Shown here one piece after another: positions 16,901 through 23,967 of a stretch of DNA of 64,000 nt. The stretch comes from Brevibacillus_H sp049846925 (GTDB taxonomy: Bacteria > Bacillota > Bacilli > Brevibacillales > Brevibacillaceae). The DNA lies in assembly GCF_049846925.1 (NCBI RefSeq), contig NZ_JBNCMT010000008.1, positions 62,001 through 126,000 on the forward strand. The letters are read 5' to 3'. How positions within the stretch are numbered: position 1 is the stretch's first letter; the number at the start of each line of letters is the position of its first letter. The position numbers and the translations under genes are program-made. Below the pieces are notes generated by a model. That model was not told where the DNA came from, made no database searches, and saw only the letters and a program-made list of their open reading frames with translations.

Positions 16901-18737
16901 TATCTGCCGCAAGTTTTTTGTTTTGATAAGGCAAAAATCCAACCATCACAGAAACTTTCTCCCGGTTCCAGTTTTCTGGATCATAACCGGCATCCTGAAG
17001 CGCATGCTCCGCCGAAATCAATGCAAGATAATGAGATTGATCGATCGAAGCTGCCGACTTCGGCGGGATTTTCCATTTGAAAGGATTGTGATCTTCAAGG
17101 GATAGGAATCCACCCTTCGTGGAATACGTTTTCTTCGGGTTTGTTTTGGAATCGTCGTAATAGTAGCTGGAATCAAATCGTTCGATTGGAATATCGATGA
17201 TGGAATCCTTCCCTTGCAACAGATTTGACCAAAAGGCGTGCTCATCTTTTGCGTCAGGAAACATACCCGACATTCCAATAATTGCAATAGGCTCGTTGTC
17301 ATCTGTTGTGTACCGATGAGCCTTACTAATCGCATACTCCTGAGAATAGGCTTCCAAGACCGCATGATAATTCGTTCCACCAAATCCAAATGAACTTACT
17401 GCTGCACGACTTGCGGTTGCCTTGTCATGTGCTGCCAGGTTTATCGGTTTAGTTGGAATCATAAAGGGTGTTTCTTGTAAGTTCATCAGTGGATTCGGCG
17501 TATCAAAGTGGATTTGTGGTGGAATTTGACGTTGATGAAGGGTCAATACGGCTCGCAAAAGTCCTGCTGCTCCTGCTGCAGCTCCCAAATGTCCAATGTT
17601 TGCTTTTACTGATCCAAGCGCAATTTGACAGGATGCTGGTTGTTGATGAAAACTGGCTAATGCCTTAATTTCACTGACATCTCCGACTTGTGTCCCTGTG
17701 GCATGACACTCAATATAGCTGATCGTTTTTGGATCGATTCCTGCTTCCTCATACGCACGTTTCATTGCGAGTGATTGGCCGACATGATCGGGCGCCACCA
17801 TAGACTTCCCGCTGCCGTCAGAGGAACTGCCGATTCCTTTAATGACAGCGTAGATTTGTTCGTCGTCTCGTATCGCATCTTCTAATCGTTTTAAGGCAAA
17901 CATGGCTGTTCCTTCACCGAGAAGCGTTCCATCGGCAGCAGCGTCAAATGAACGAAGAATTGATTGTGAGAGGCTCCCCAATTTGGCAAAAGCAATCAAA
18001 TTGAGTGGTGTGAGAATCTCGCTGGCTCCACCGACAAGGGCAACATCTACACTTCCCTCCACCAAAGATCGAACGCCAACGTCCAGAGCTGCAAGCGAGG
18101 ATGAATAGCCGGCATCAATCGAGACATGCGGACCTCTGATATCGAAGTATTGAGCAATCCGTCCACAAGCTACACTTGCCAGAGACTGCACAATAATGTT
18201 TTCATCGGCTGCTGAACGCAAATTTCGATTCAATTTCTCTTCAATCGATTCAATGACTCGTTCTTGCAAATCTACGGGTAAAGACTGAAATCCAGAACTC
18301 GTCGTCAAAGCGTGAAGCATGGCATCCTTATGAATTTGGATGCAGGTATCTTTTTGCCAACTGGAGCCATTCGATCCAATGTAGATCCCCGTCCGTTGTT
18401 TCGGCAAAACCTTGAGCTTCTCCAATGCCTGTGTTCCCGCATCGAGGATCATGAACTGCATCGGGTTGCTTGTTTTTACTTCGGATGGCGGAATGCGGAA
18501 TCGTTTCCAGTCAAATTCATAATTCTTGATCGCTCCTGCTGTTATGGTGTAAGACTTATCCGCCTCATTTTTGTCTTTGCTGTAAAACATGTTCCAGTCC
18601 CATCGGTTATGAATATCGAGTGGCCGTAATGCCGTATGTCCGTTGATATTGTTTTCCCAGAATTGTGTTGGTGAACATGCATCCGGGAGAATACATCCCA
18701 ATCCCACGATGGCAATGTCAATTTGGTGCTGACTCAC
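13959..18737 (-). CDS. PUFA/hgl-type synthase protein A: pseudo-KS, KS, AT, ACP
   Basis: 1592 residues, GTG start after AGGAGGTATTCAGG. Domain order: KS1 (about 5-465), KS2 (482-945), AT (about 1060-1380), Pro/Gln-rich linker (about 1452-1494), ACP (about 1500-1575). KS1 has Tyr211 where Cys belongs (DAGYSSSLA), while His345 and His383 remain. KS2 is intact: Cys692 (DSACCST), His826 (CHGTGT), His864 (NIGHLL). AT has the nucleophile Ser1155 in GQSAGE (usual GHSxGE) and His1260 in HGYHSM, with FPGQG at 1067-1071. The ACP has ADLGIDTVKQ, with Thr1537 at the usual phosphopantetheine Ser. First gene of the operon; its AT would supply malonyl units and its ACP would carry the chain for both synthases. 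Confidence 0.92.
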   Translation of the reverse strand: MSQHQIDIAIVGLGCILPDACSPTQFWENNINGHTALRPLDIHNRWDWNMFYSKDKNEADKSYTITAGAIKNYEFDWKRFRIPPSEVKTSNPMQFMILDAGTQALEKLKVLPKQRTGIYIGSNGSSWQKDTCIQIHKDAMLHALTTSSGFQSLPVDLQERVIESIEEKLNRNLRSAADENIIVQSLASVACGRIAQYFDIRGPHVSIDAGYSSSLAALDVGVRSLVEGSVDVALVGGASEILTPLNLIAFAKLGSLSQSILRSFDAAADGTLLGEGTAMFALKRLEDAIRDDEQIYAVIKGIGSSSDGSGKSMVAPDHVGQSLAMKRAYEEAGIDPKTISYIECHATGTQVGDVSEIKALASFHQQPASCQIALGSVKANIGHLGAAAGAAGLLRAVLTLHQRQIPPQIHFDTPNPLMNLQETPFMIPTKPINLAAHDKATASRAAVSSFGFGGTNYHAVLEAYSQEYAISKAHRYTTDDNEPIAIIGMSGMFPDAKDEHAFWSNLLQGKDSIIDIPIERFDSSYYYDDSKTNPKKTYSTKGGFLSLEDHNPFKWKIPPKSAASIDQSHYLALISAEHALQDAGYDPENWNREKVSVMVGFLPYQNKKLAADIRVNYQEVHDVISDALNEMAYATPTTVRKAILDEAKQQFLSKLPEITEDTLQGYLGGLTAGRITKHFDFKGSQLTTDSACCSTHSSFLVGVQSLRHKKSDVVLVGGINADMTPEFYVGGCGIQALSAERIRPFDAHADGFVPGEGVGFFVLRRLSDAVRDGQKIHALIRSVASTSDGKSGSILAPSLDGESSAMIQALQQAGISPDQVDYVECHGTGTTMGDAVEVEAIERAYGANRIRPVRIGSVKSNIGHLLAAAAVPAVIKTVFALREGIIPPSINVEILNPKIEGTNGSIKVVTQCEEWQTSDGQPRRAGVSGFGLGGANSHMILEEYRPAQSVIESDSSKQQLPDRLPIATVEGACIGECVDQMLSLAKDIEKVSDESYFTRLKEMQDAINLDKCDGYRVAIVANHPQELARKAKLLATAISKGISPDFLRQQGVFTGKVDPHAKVGVVFPGQGVQYPNMIRDVMKRFPVVAEFMKEVDEKYRALSGKSLTATFFTDSPEQFQQTDEDIHCAVFAVNCAIFTLLRSYGLNFDTAIGQSAGELAALVAVEALSLQDALKAVRERTMSVLSLQTADPGKMMTIYCSAEKARKYFREVDGYCEISADNSPKMCIVSGETTTVQELRRIYQKNGIQADLLPVSHGYHSMMISHARKQYRLTLDACKFNQPKYNLISTITGNDLRNLPVQDYPMLLESQFVEPVRLRQAVGTAYESGVSLFVECGPKWAVSSFIAETLEGKDFFVQASLHPKIGEIEQVYRVLAFLFVHGKGQLTPIKSQEKRVGEEMKLVNEMNKEIATADLLFLKSLRDMIDAFLQTKSLENMETPVRQIVETLQQVQVPVPNQVPVSNHHAEPVVMQNQIHQPKPVAVPEPTQQPQPQLRDENSIREEVTKVLLSLMVQRTGYPEDMLDLDLDMEADLGIDTVKQVAILADARQHFGLEQEEGFRVRDYHTLGKVISYFTKRMVEVQSGAKQPAFFR

Positions 18738-18932
18738 CCTGAATACCTCCTAAGTGCTCCTGATTCCAATTTCTTCATTTTTTCCACCTGAAGTTTTTGA
18801 CGTAAATGAAGAATAACAGCGATTAGGGAGTTAATTCAGTAGTTCAGTTCACAAAAAAATGTTTATTATCCACAATTTCCCTTCATCATTTTTTAGATTG
18901 TTTTTTCGCCTATCTACAGAAAAAAGCCAGTC

Positions 18933-18955
18933 AAAACACAAATTTACTGTGTTTT
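18933..18955. promoter_or_regulatory. Inverted repeat in divergent promoter region
   Basis: AAAACACA (18933-18940) and TGTGTTTT (18948-18955) are perfect arms around AATTTAC. It lies in the 295-base gap between the KS operon and the divergent small membrane protein. On the minus strand the TTGACT just beside it (18927-18932 region) could serve as a -35 element. This is a reasonable operator for a dimeric regulator or a hairpin; neither is proven. Confidence 0.45.
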
Positions 18956-19032
18956 ACTAACTTTTAATCTCTCCATTGCGTGTAACCAATCTCTGCCAAA
19001 TGCGTCTCTACATTCAAAAGGAGTGAACAGAA

Positions 19033-19221
19033 ATGTCCAACTTTATAGAATCCAGTGATATCATATTATTTGTAATTGTACTCGTGTGGACTTGGATCCT
19101 CCTATTGAAGTCAGTTCAACCTAGTTGGTTAAGGTACGTACTAATCGTCTCTGTTATTTTTTTTAGCATTTTTGGTTTTTTTACATTCTTCGCAGATCAA
19201 TCACACCCCGTTGGTCATTAG
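19033..19221 (+). CDS. Small single/double-helix membrane protein (62 aa)
   Basis: A 62-residue protein with a strong ribosome site (AAAGGAGTGAACAGAA) before its ATG. Two hydrophobic stretches, about residues 9-26 (IILFVIVLVWTWILLL) and 35-52 (YVLIVSVIFFSIFGFFTFF), predict two membrane helices joined by a short basic loop, with a polar C-tail. I recognise no family. It is divergent from the KS operon across the inverted repeat at 18933 and is followed 38 bases later by the PPOX gene in the same direction, so these two may form an operon. Confidence 0.7.
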   Translation: MSNFIESSDIILFVIVLVWTWILLLKSVQPSWLRYVLIVSVIFFSIFGFFTFFADQSHPVGH

Positions 19222-19259
19222 ATAACACATCAATCAATAAGCTACAGAAGAGGTGATTT

Positions 19260-19823
19260 ATGATGGGTAAGCTTTTTCCTTCTTTGCTGCCTGAACATGA
19301 AGAATTTATTACTAAGCAACGAATATTTTTTGTTGGGTCCGCTCCACTTGATAAGGAAGGTCACATCAATATTTCTCCAAAGGGATATGATGTGTTCCGC
19401 ATTTTCTCGACGACAGAAGTTGCCTATTTGGACCTTACCGGCAGTGGGAATGAAACAAGCGCACATATTCTTGAAAATGATAGAATCACCCTCATGTTTA
19501 TTGCTTTCGAAGGTCCGCCAATGATCTTGCGACTTTATGGAAAGGGCCGATCTATCTTACCAGAGATGCCGGAATGGGAAAGTATCTCTAAACAATTTTC
19601 TCTTCTTCCTGGCACACGCCAAATTATTTACGTGAACTTGCATGCAGTGAAAACCTCTTGTGGTTATAGTGTACCTTTCTACTCATTTGAGGGGGAGCGC
19701 AATTCACTGCAAAAATGGGCTACTACCAAGGGAGAGCAAGCTCTTACAGAGTATCGTAAAGAAAAAAACGCTAAAAGCATGGATGGAATCATTACACACA
19801 TCGGTCAACAACTTCATCCTTAA
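19260..19823 (+). CDS. Pyridoxamine 5'-phosphate oxidase-family protein (FMN-binding split barrel)
   Basis: 187 residues, first ATG after AGAGGTGATTT. The first third has the split-barrel pattern FVGSAPLDKEGHINISPKG, the barrel-strand YLDLTGSGNE and LMFIAFEGPPMILRLYGKGR, all typical of PPOX/general-stress FMN-binding proteins. Residues usually binding the flavin phosphate (basic residues of the RLYGKGR strand and ISPKG) are present. Members reduce or bind flavin, or use coenzyme F420 in actinobacteria; here the cofactor is most likely FMN. Downstream is an AT-rich spacer before the convergent SDR gene. Confidence 0.85.
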   Translation: MMGKLFPSLLPEHEEFITKQRIFFVGSAPLDKEGHINISPKGYDVFRIFSTTEVAYLDLTGSGNETSAHILENDRITLMFIAFEGPPMILRLYGKGRSILPEMPEWESISKQFSLLPGTRQIIYVNLHAVKTSCGYSVPFYSFEGERNSLQKWATTKGEQALTEYRKEKNAKSMDGIITHIGQQLHP

Positions 19824-20063
19824 TCGTATTTTTTCAGGGGGTACCAATAATTTTTACTACTTTTTTATGCTATTCAAAATGACTAAGCTTGCTTTATAGT
19901 TTGTTCTTTTTTTCTTTCGCAAAAAGTATCTCAGATCTGTTATTTCATTTTTCTTGCCTTTGCTCTACACGACACCCAACTGAGAAACTTTCATAGCAAA
20001 CATTGATGCGTGGATGATATTTGGAAGTTTGTATGCGGTCGTTGCATTTTTGGGCAGTCTTCT

Positions 20064-20109
20064 AAAAAAGGGTTCAAAAGCCTAGCTCTAATGCTAGATT
20101 TTTGAACCC
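20064..20109 (-). terminator. Intrinsic terminator of the SDR gene
   Basis: GGGTTCAAAA and TTTTGAACCC (20070-20109) form a long stem, with an inner CTAGC/GCTAG stem, followed on the minus strand by TTTTTTAG. It lies directly beyond the SDR stop. Confidence 0.9.
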
Positions 20110-20115
20110 GTTAAA

Positions 20116-20880
20116 CTACAGTTTCGATCCACCACTTGCATCAATCAACTGACCGGTTACCCACCTACTATCCGGCGAGGCAAGAAAAGCCGCAATTCCC
20201 GCCACATCTTCAGGTTCTCCCCATCTGTTGAAGGTGGAAAGTCCTGCAGCGTACTTCTGTCCATCGGGATTTTGCAATGTACCTGCATTCATCTCCGTGT
20301 TTATAATGCCTGGCAGGATAGCGTTTACCGTAATGTTACGGCTTCCGAGTTGCTTGGCCAAGGCAAGTGTAAGTGTGTTAATTGCTCCCTTCGATATGCT
20401 GTAGGTGAAAACACTTGGCGAGGCCGCACGTGTAACAAACGACGAGATATTGATGATCCGGCCCTCATCTTTTAAGCGTGGCAAAGCATGTTGGATAACA
20501 AAAAGCGGTGCTTTGACATTAATGTTCATGACCTCGTCAAAAGATTCTTCTGTAGCATCCTCCAAGGTCAAAATTTGCCCAATTCCAGCATTGTTCACAA
20601 GAATATCAAAACGATTATCCCCTGTCCGTTTCTGTAGAGCTTCATCCAATGCAGTATATAAATCGCGAATGCCGTTTAGCGTACGCAAGTCAGTACCAAT
20701 TGTGAATGCGGCTCCTCCACTATGCTTAATCTCATGAACGACTTCCTCAGCTTCATTTTGTCTTCTTCCATAGTGGACTGCGACTAACGCGCCCTCATGT
20801 GCCAGACGTAACGCTATACCTCGACCGATCCCTCGGCTTGCCCCTGTTACTAAAGCAATTTTACCTTTCAACCTACTCAT
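20116..20880 (-). CDS. SDR-family oxidoreductase (classical, FabG-like)
   Basis: 254 residues from the ATG at 20880 (AAGGAGATGAGG before it); a longer reading to 20967 lacks a ribosome site. It has the TGASRGIGRGIA nucleotide-binding loop, NNAG (third strand), the Ser of NISSF and YSISKGA with the catalytic Tyr/Lys, and a PGIINTEM motif. The final WVTGQLIDASGG ending is typical of FabG-type reductases. The basic residues after the second strand (HYGRRQNE) favour NADPH. The substrate is unknown; the gene stands alone with its own terminator. Confidence 0.92.
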   Translation of the reverse strand: MSRLKGKIALVTGASRGIGRGIALRLAHEGALVAVHYGRRQNEAEEVVHEIKHSGGAAFTIGTDLRTLNGIRDLYTALDEALQKRTGDNRFDILVNNAGIGQILTLEDATEESFDEVMNINVKAPLFVIQHALPRLKDEGRIINISSFVTRAASPSVFTYSISKGAINTLTLALAKQLGSRNITVNAILPGIINTEMNAGTLQNPDGQKYAAGLSTFNRWGEPEDVAGIAAFLASPDSRWVTGQLIDASGGSKL

Positions 20881-21005
20881 TCCCTCATCTCCTTGTTTGA
20901 AATTCATGTAAATCGTATCACAAGGTGGATTTCGGAATGTTGCTCTCTCATTCGACGATGCTTTCATCTATTCTAAATCACGTATGCCCTGCTTGGCGTA
21001 CATTG

Positions 21006-21037
21006 CAAAGCGCATGCCGATATCGGCATGCGCTTTG
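21006..21037. repeat. Perfect 32-bp palindrome
   Basis: Arms CAAAGCGCATGCCGAT and its complement meet directly with no loop. It lies between the SDR start and the end of the SRPBCC gene at 21056. A loop-free palindrome is unlike a typical terminator and there is no U-tract on either side. It may be a protein-binding site or a REP-like element. Confidence 0.6.
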
Positions 21038-21055
21038 TAAGGCTGCGAAAGTTTC

Positions 21056-21490
21056 TTATTCTTCTTTCGCAGTTTCTGCATATTTTTTGAAATTATTTAA
21101 AATCGCTTGCCATCCTGCTTGCTGCATCTCGATGGCGTTGGTCTCTTCAGCTTCGAATGATTCGATGATTTTTGTGTCGTTATCTTGGCGAATAAAATCA
21201 ATCTTCACTTTTCTACCGTCGGCGATCGAATAAGAGATTCTCTCGTAAATGCTCACCTCGTCGTATACTCCGCCAAAGTCAAATCCAAAGCTGCCGTCTT
21301 TGGCTTCCATTCTGGAGACGAATTTACCACCGACCCTCAGATCATTCTCGGCATATGGTGTGTGCCAGTCATCGGAGGCATTATTCCATTGCATGATATG
21401 CTTCGGTTCCGTCCAATATTTCCACACGTTTTCAACGGGGGAATGAACGATCGTTTCTACTGTTATCGTTGCCGGATTACCTTTTCCCAT
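21056..21490 (-). CDS. SRPBCC / AHSA1-domain protein
   Basis: 144 residues after AAGGAGGTTATGTA. Typical features are the VETIVHSPVENVWKYWTEP start and the WNNASDDWHTPYAENDLRVGG stretch, with a long C-terminal helix ending QQAGWQAILNNFKKYAE. The fold binds hydrophobic ligands or chaperone clients (Aha1-like). In Bacillales such genes are often paired with an ArsR regulator. It shares its family with genes at 21776 and 44448 of this window but is only distantly similar. Confidence 0.85.
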   Translation of the reverse strand: MGKGNPATITVETIVHSPVENVWKYWTEPKHIMQWNNASDDWHTPYAENDLRVGGKFVSRMEAKDGSFGFDFGGVYDEVSIYERISYSIADGRKVKIDFIRQDNDTKIIESFEAEETNAIEMQQAGWQAILNNFKKYAETAKEE

Positions 21491-21677
21491 TACATAACCT
21501 CCTTAAATGAAGATGTTGCTGTAAAGTAATACCATATCCAATTTTACCGTTGATACTCATGAAGTACAACTCCATAACTGTAACCTCTCTGAACAGTCCT
21601 CGCCTGACTCTCAATAGTGTCTGATGAAACACTGAATTGTGTTATATGTTATGATCAGTGGGAGAGATTGTAAATCG

Positions 21678-21740
21678 ATGGAGCTAAGCCAGCCGCAAGC
21701 TTCCAAACATCCTCGCATACTTAGTGATTTAGGTTTGTAA
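21678..21740 (+). pseudogene. Remnant of an ArsR-family regulator
   Basis: Twenty codons read LSQPQASKH, then PRILSDLGL and stop, which is the recognition-helix region of an ArsR winged-helix protein (LSQPQASKHLRVLSEAGL in functional members). Nothing upstream or downstream extends it, so only the recognition helix survives. It directly precedes an AHSA1-type gene, the usual ArsR-AHSA1 pair, so the pair has lost its regulator. Confidence 0.65.
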
Positions 21741-21775
21741 CATATCAAAATGAAATTCATTTTGGAGGGATGGAC

Positions 21776-22249
21776 ATGAACCAAAACAACGCAACAAACA
21801 AAATCGCAACGCAAGTAGGTGAACGCGAGATTGTAATCACCCGCGTAATTGATGCTCCACGCGATCTCGTGTTTGATGCTTGGACGAAAGAGGAGTACCT
21901 GTCGAAGTGGTGGGGACCTCGAAGTTTTACATCGACTTTTCAGAAGTTTGATATGAAGCCGGGCGGTACATGGCAGTTTATCATGCACGGTCCTGATGGC
22001 GTAGACTATCCCAACACCAACATCTTTGTCGAGATCGTAAAACCCGAGCGAATCGTCATCAAACATGCTGTGTTTCCCCATTTTCTGGCGACAGCAATCT
22101 TTGAGGACTTGGATAATAAGACTAAACTCACTTATAGCACAGTTTTTGAAGAAACTGCCGCTGTATTCGATAAGGTGAAAACATATGCCGTCCCAGGTGC
22201 CGAACAGACCATGGATCGTCTTGAAGAGCTTCTGGCAAATATGTCTTAA
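21776..22249 (+). CDS. SRPBCC / AHSA1-domain protein
   Basis: 157 residues if the ATG at 21776 is used; the GGAGGG before it is at the right spacing, though the ATG at 21770 is also possible. It opens EREIVITRVIDAPRDLVFDAWT, then EEYLSKWWGPRSF, which is the AHSA1 signature of a Trp-Trp-Gly turn. It ends with a MDRLEELLANM helix. It follows the remnant ArsR gene; in many bacteria the pair ArsR-AHSA1 is found. The ligand is not known. A terminator hairpin lies just after the stop. Confidence 0.9.
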   Translation: MNQNNATNKIATQVGEREIVITRVIDAPRDLVFDAWTKEEYLSKWWGPRSFTSTFQKFDMKPGGTWQFIMHGPDGVDYPNTNIFVEIVKPERIVIKHAVFPHFLATAIFEDLDNKTKLTYSTVFEETAAVFDKVKTYAVPGAEQTMDRLEELLANMS

Positions 22250-22254
22250 AAAAA

Positions 22255-22286
22255 GCGGCCATCCTCGGATTGCGTGTGATGGCCGC
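22255..22286. terminator. Hairpin after AHSA1 gene
   Basis: GCGGCCATC and GATGGCCGC form a 9-base stem with a 14-base loop, between two converging genes. The sequence before the stem is A-rich, so it could work for the minus-strand gene as well. Confidence 0.75.
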
Positions 22287-22319
22287 CTACTTATCACGTT
22301 ATTGCGCTATCGATCCTCG

Positions 22320-22805
22320 TTAGCTTAACAAAGCTTTTCGCAACCTCTCTATGCAATTAATTACATACTTTATACTCTCACCATCATTCATAGAGTTTCT
22401 TGCATGGAGCAGTATTGGTCTTAAAGACTCAACCGACTTACCGAATTGCTTCATCCAGTCATACCGTGGAACCATCCAAAGATGAAAATGATGTGAAGTA
22501 TCTTCATTGTAAAAATAATAAACGTGTTCAATTCCGAGTTCTGCTCTTTGAGCCTCGCGAATTTTTCGTATTAGTTGTATGTACCTGTGGGATTCTTCCT
22601 CATTTAATTCATCCATACAATAAAAATGTCGCTTTGATGCTAAGATAACCAAACCGGGGATAGGATAAGCCACATCCTGATGAGTATGGAAATACTCATC
22701 TTCGTAAATTACACCCCCAGTTGGTTCAACTAATCCACCAGTTACTGCACAACTTAGGCACTCCACTTCTACTGTGTGCCCATTGGCGAGTGTAATTTTT
22801 CTCAT
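22320..22805 (-). CDS. HIT-family nucleotide hydrolase-like protein
   Basis: 161 residues with the catalytic motif HHFHLWMVP (residues 110-118), a variant of the HxHxHxx signature of histidine-triad proteins, preceded by YYFYNEDTS. The N-terminus has a CLSC pair (residues 17-20), which may bind zinc as in some HIT proteins. It also has a PGLVILASKRHF strand. Members hydrolyse dinucleoside polyphosphates or AMP-lysine-type bonds. GGGGGACTAAGT precedes the ATG. Neighbours give no operon hint. Confidence 0.8.
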   Translation of the reverse strand: MRKITLANGHTVEVECLSCAVTGGLVEPTGGVIYEDEYFHTHQDVAYPIPGLVILASKRHFYCMDELNEEESHRYIQLIRKIREAQRAELGIEHVYYFYNEDTSHHFHLWMVPRYDWMKQFGKSVESLRPILLHARNSMNDGESIKYVINCIERLRKALLS

Positions 22806-23020
22806 ACTTAGTCCCCCAACATCCCAATTTACCTAATATTAGCATGAATTTATCTTGGTCTACTCAAACTAACTACCCGTAAGCGAAGAAAAGCAGCCGA
22901 TTGTCCGGCTTCCTATGAGCTATTGATTCCCAATAATTGAATAACTAATCTAATATCAATTTATAAATTATAGCTAATGGAAATAGCTAAGGATTAACTT
23001 AAGCCAAATGTTGTCCAACT

Positions 23021-23052
23021 AGCGTAAGTAATATCATTTTCTCCTTACGCTA
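23021..23052. terminator. Hairpin after SagB-like gene
   Basis: TAGCGTAAG (23021-23029) and CTTACGCTA (23044-23052) form a perfect 9-base stem immediately beyond the stop of the SagB-like gene. There is no clear U-tract. A second smaller hairpin, AGCCG/CGGCT at 22895-22910, lies 140 bases further and has CTTTTCTT behind it on the minus strand. Confidence 0.5.
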
Positions 23053-23053
23053 C

Positions 23054-23836
23054 TTATCTAGGTCGTCTATCGTGCTTCCAACCTTTTCCGGTTATTTTGC
23101 CGACGGATGCCATCAAAACCGAGAGATGACTGGTCCCGTCAATATTCAGATACTCGTTCATGTTTTTGTCGAACCAATGGCCGATGGTGGCTACTCCCAA
23201 TCCCAACCCGTTCCCGACAGTGTGAAGATTTTGTGCGACATGACCCCCGTCCCACCATATGTACCGATACGCCCGTTCTTTGTACTTATCTTCTGTACGT
23301 CCAACCACAGCAGTCCAAACAAAGTTAACAGCGGAACGGCGAGTCATCTCCTGTTCCTCTGTAAACAGATAGGCGACCTGTGATACGTCCTCTAGTTTTA
23401 ACCCTTCCAAGGTCCAGCGCTCTACATCTAGGTGATACAGACCTTTTTCCAACCCATCCACGTTATTCACCAGTAGGTAGGTTTCAATGGGGTACAGGGC
23501 TCCAGCGGAAGGCGTTGTCCGAAGCTGATAACCCTCCATATTTGCAGTGATTCCCTGTGTTCCCCAGAGCAGTATGTTTAATTCGTTCAAAGAAAGTGGT
23601 TCATTGGTGAAATTACGCTTGGTACGGCGGTTTTTCAGAAGTTCCCAGAGATCCGGAGTTGCTGGAAAGTCCGGTTTTCCCAACGGGATATGCACAATAG
23701 CGTCTTCATATCGCAAATACGTAGGCGGAGCTTTGGAAAAGTCGTACTTCGCAGCCCAACCTTTTTCCAAATCGCCGACAGCGTAAGATGTTGCATGGAT
23801 AAATTCATTACAGATTCTCTTCCACTCAGGATGCAT
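23054..23836 (-). CDS. SagB/ThcOx-like nitroreductase-family oxidoreductase
   Basis: 260 residues, ATG after GGGAGAGGAATATTTC. It has the NTR flavin fold: LLKNRRTKRNF (an RR-S type FMN contact), LLWGTQGI, RTTPSAGALYPIETYLLV (the SagB-type PSAGALYPIE signature), and WWDGGHVAQNLHTVGNGLGLGVATIGH, the C-terminal SagB region. SagB enzymes are FMN-dependent azoline dehydrogenases in peptide-natural-product clusters, but many stand-alone members exist. No cyclodehydratase or precursor peptide is visible near it. The divergent LysR regulator likely controls it. Confidence 0.88.
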   Translation of the reverse strand: MHPEWKRICNEFIHATSYAVGDLEKGWAAKYDFSKAPPTYLRYEDAIVHIPLGKPDFPATPDLWELLKNRRTKRNFTNEPLSLNELNILLWGTQGITANMEGYQLRTTPSAGALYPIETYLLVNNVDGLEKGLYHLDVERWTLEGLKLEDVSQVAYLFTEEQEMTRRSAVNFVWTAVVGRTEDKYKERAYRYIWWDGGHVAQNLHTVGNGLGLGVATIGHWFDKNMNEYLNIDGTSHLSVLMASVGKITGKGWKHDRRPR

Positions 23837-23885
23837 GAAATATTCCTCTCCCTTTTACCTGTTGATTCACTGCTTGCAAGGTAGA

Positions 23886-23903
23886 GTATACGGCGCAGTA
23901 TAC
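23886..23903. promoter_or_regulatory. Paired GTATAC sites in divergent promoter
   Basis: GTATAC appears twice, with a GGCGCA spacer, between the SagB-like gene and the divergent LysR gene. GTATAC is self-complementary, so the pair is also an inverted repeat. It is a fair candidate for the LysR binding site. Confidence 0.45.
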
Positions 23904-23967
23904 AGTAAGTAAAATTATGCTTTATTATGTAATTAATTAGTATTTTCTAATGGTTTAAGGAGGAGAC

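Noticed and set aside
21611..22297. 228-codon minus-strand frame over the AHSA1 gene
   Set aside because: Antisense shadow; the plus-strand AHSA1 gene has a clear family signature and ribosome site.
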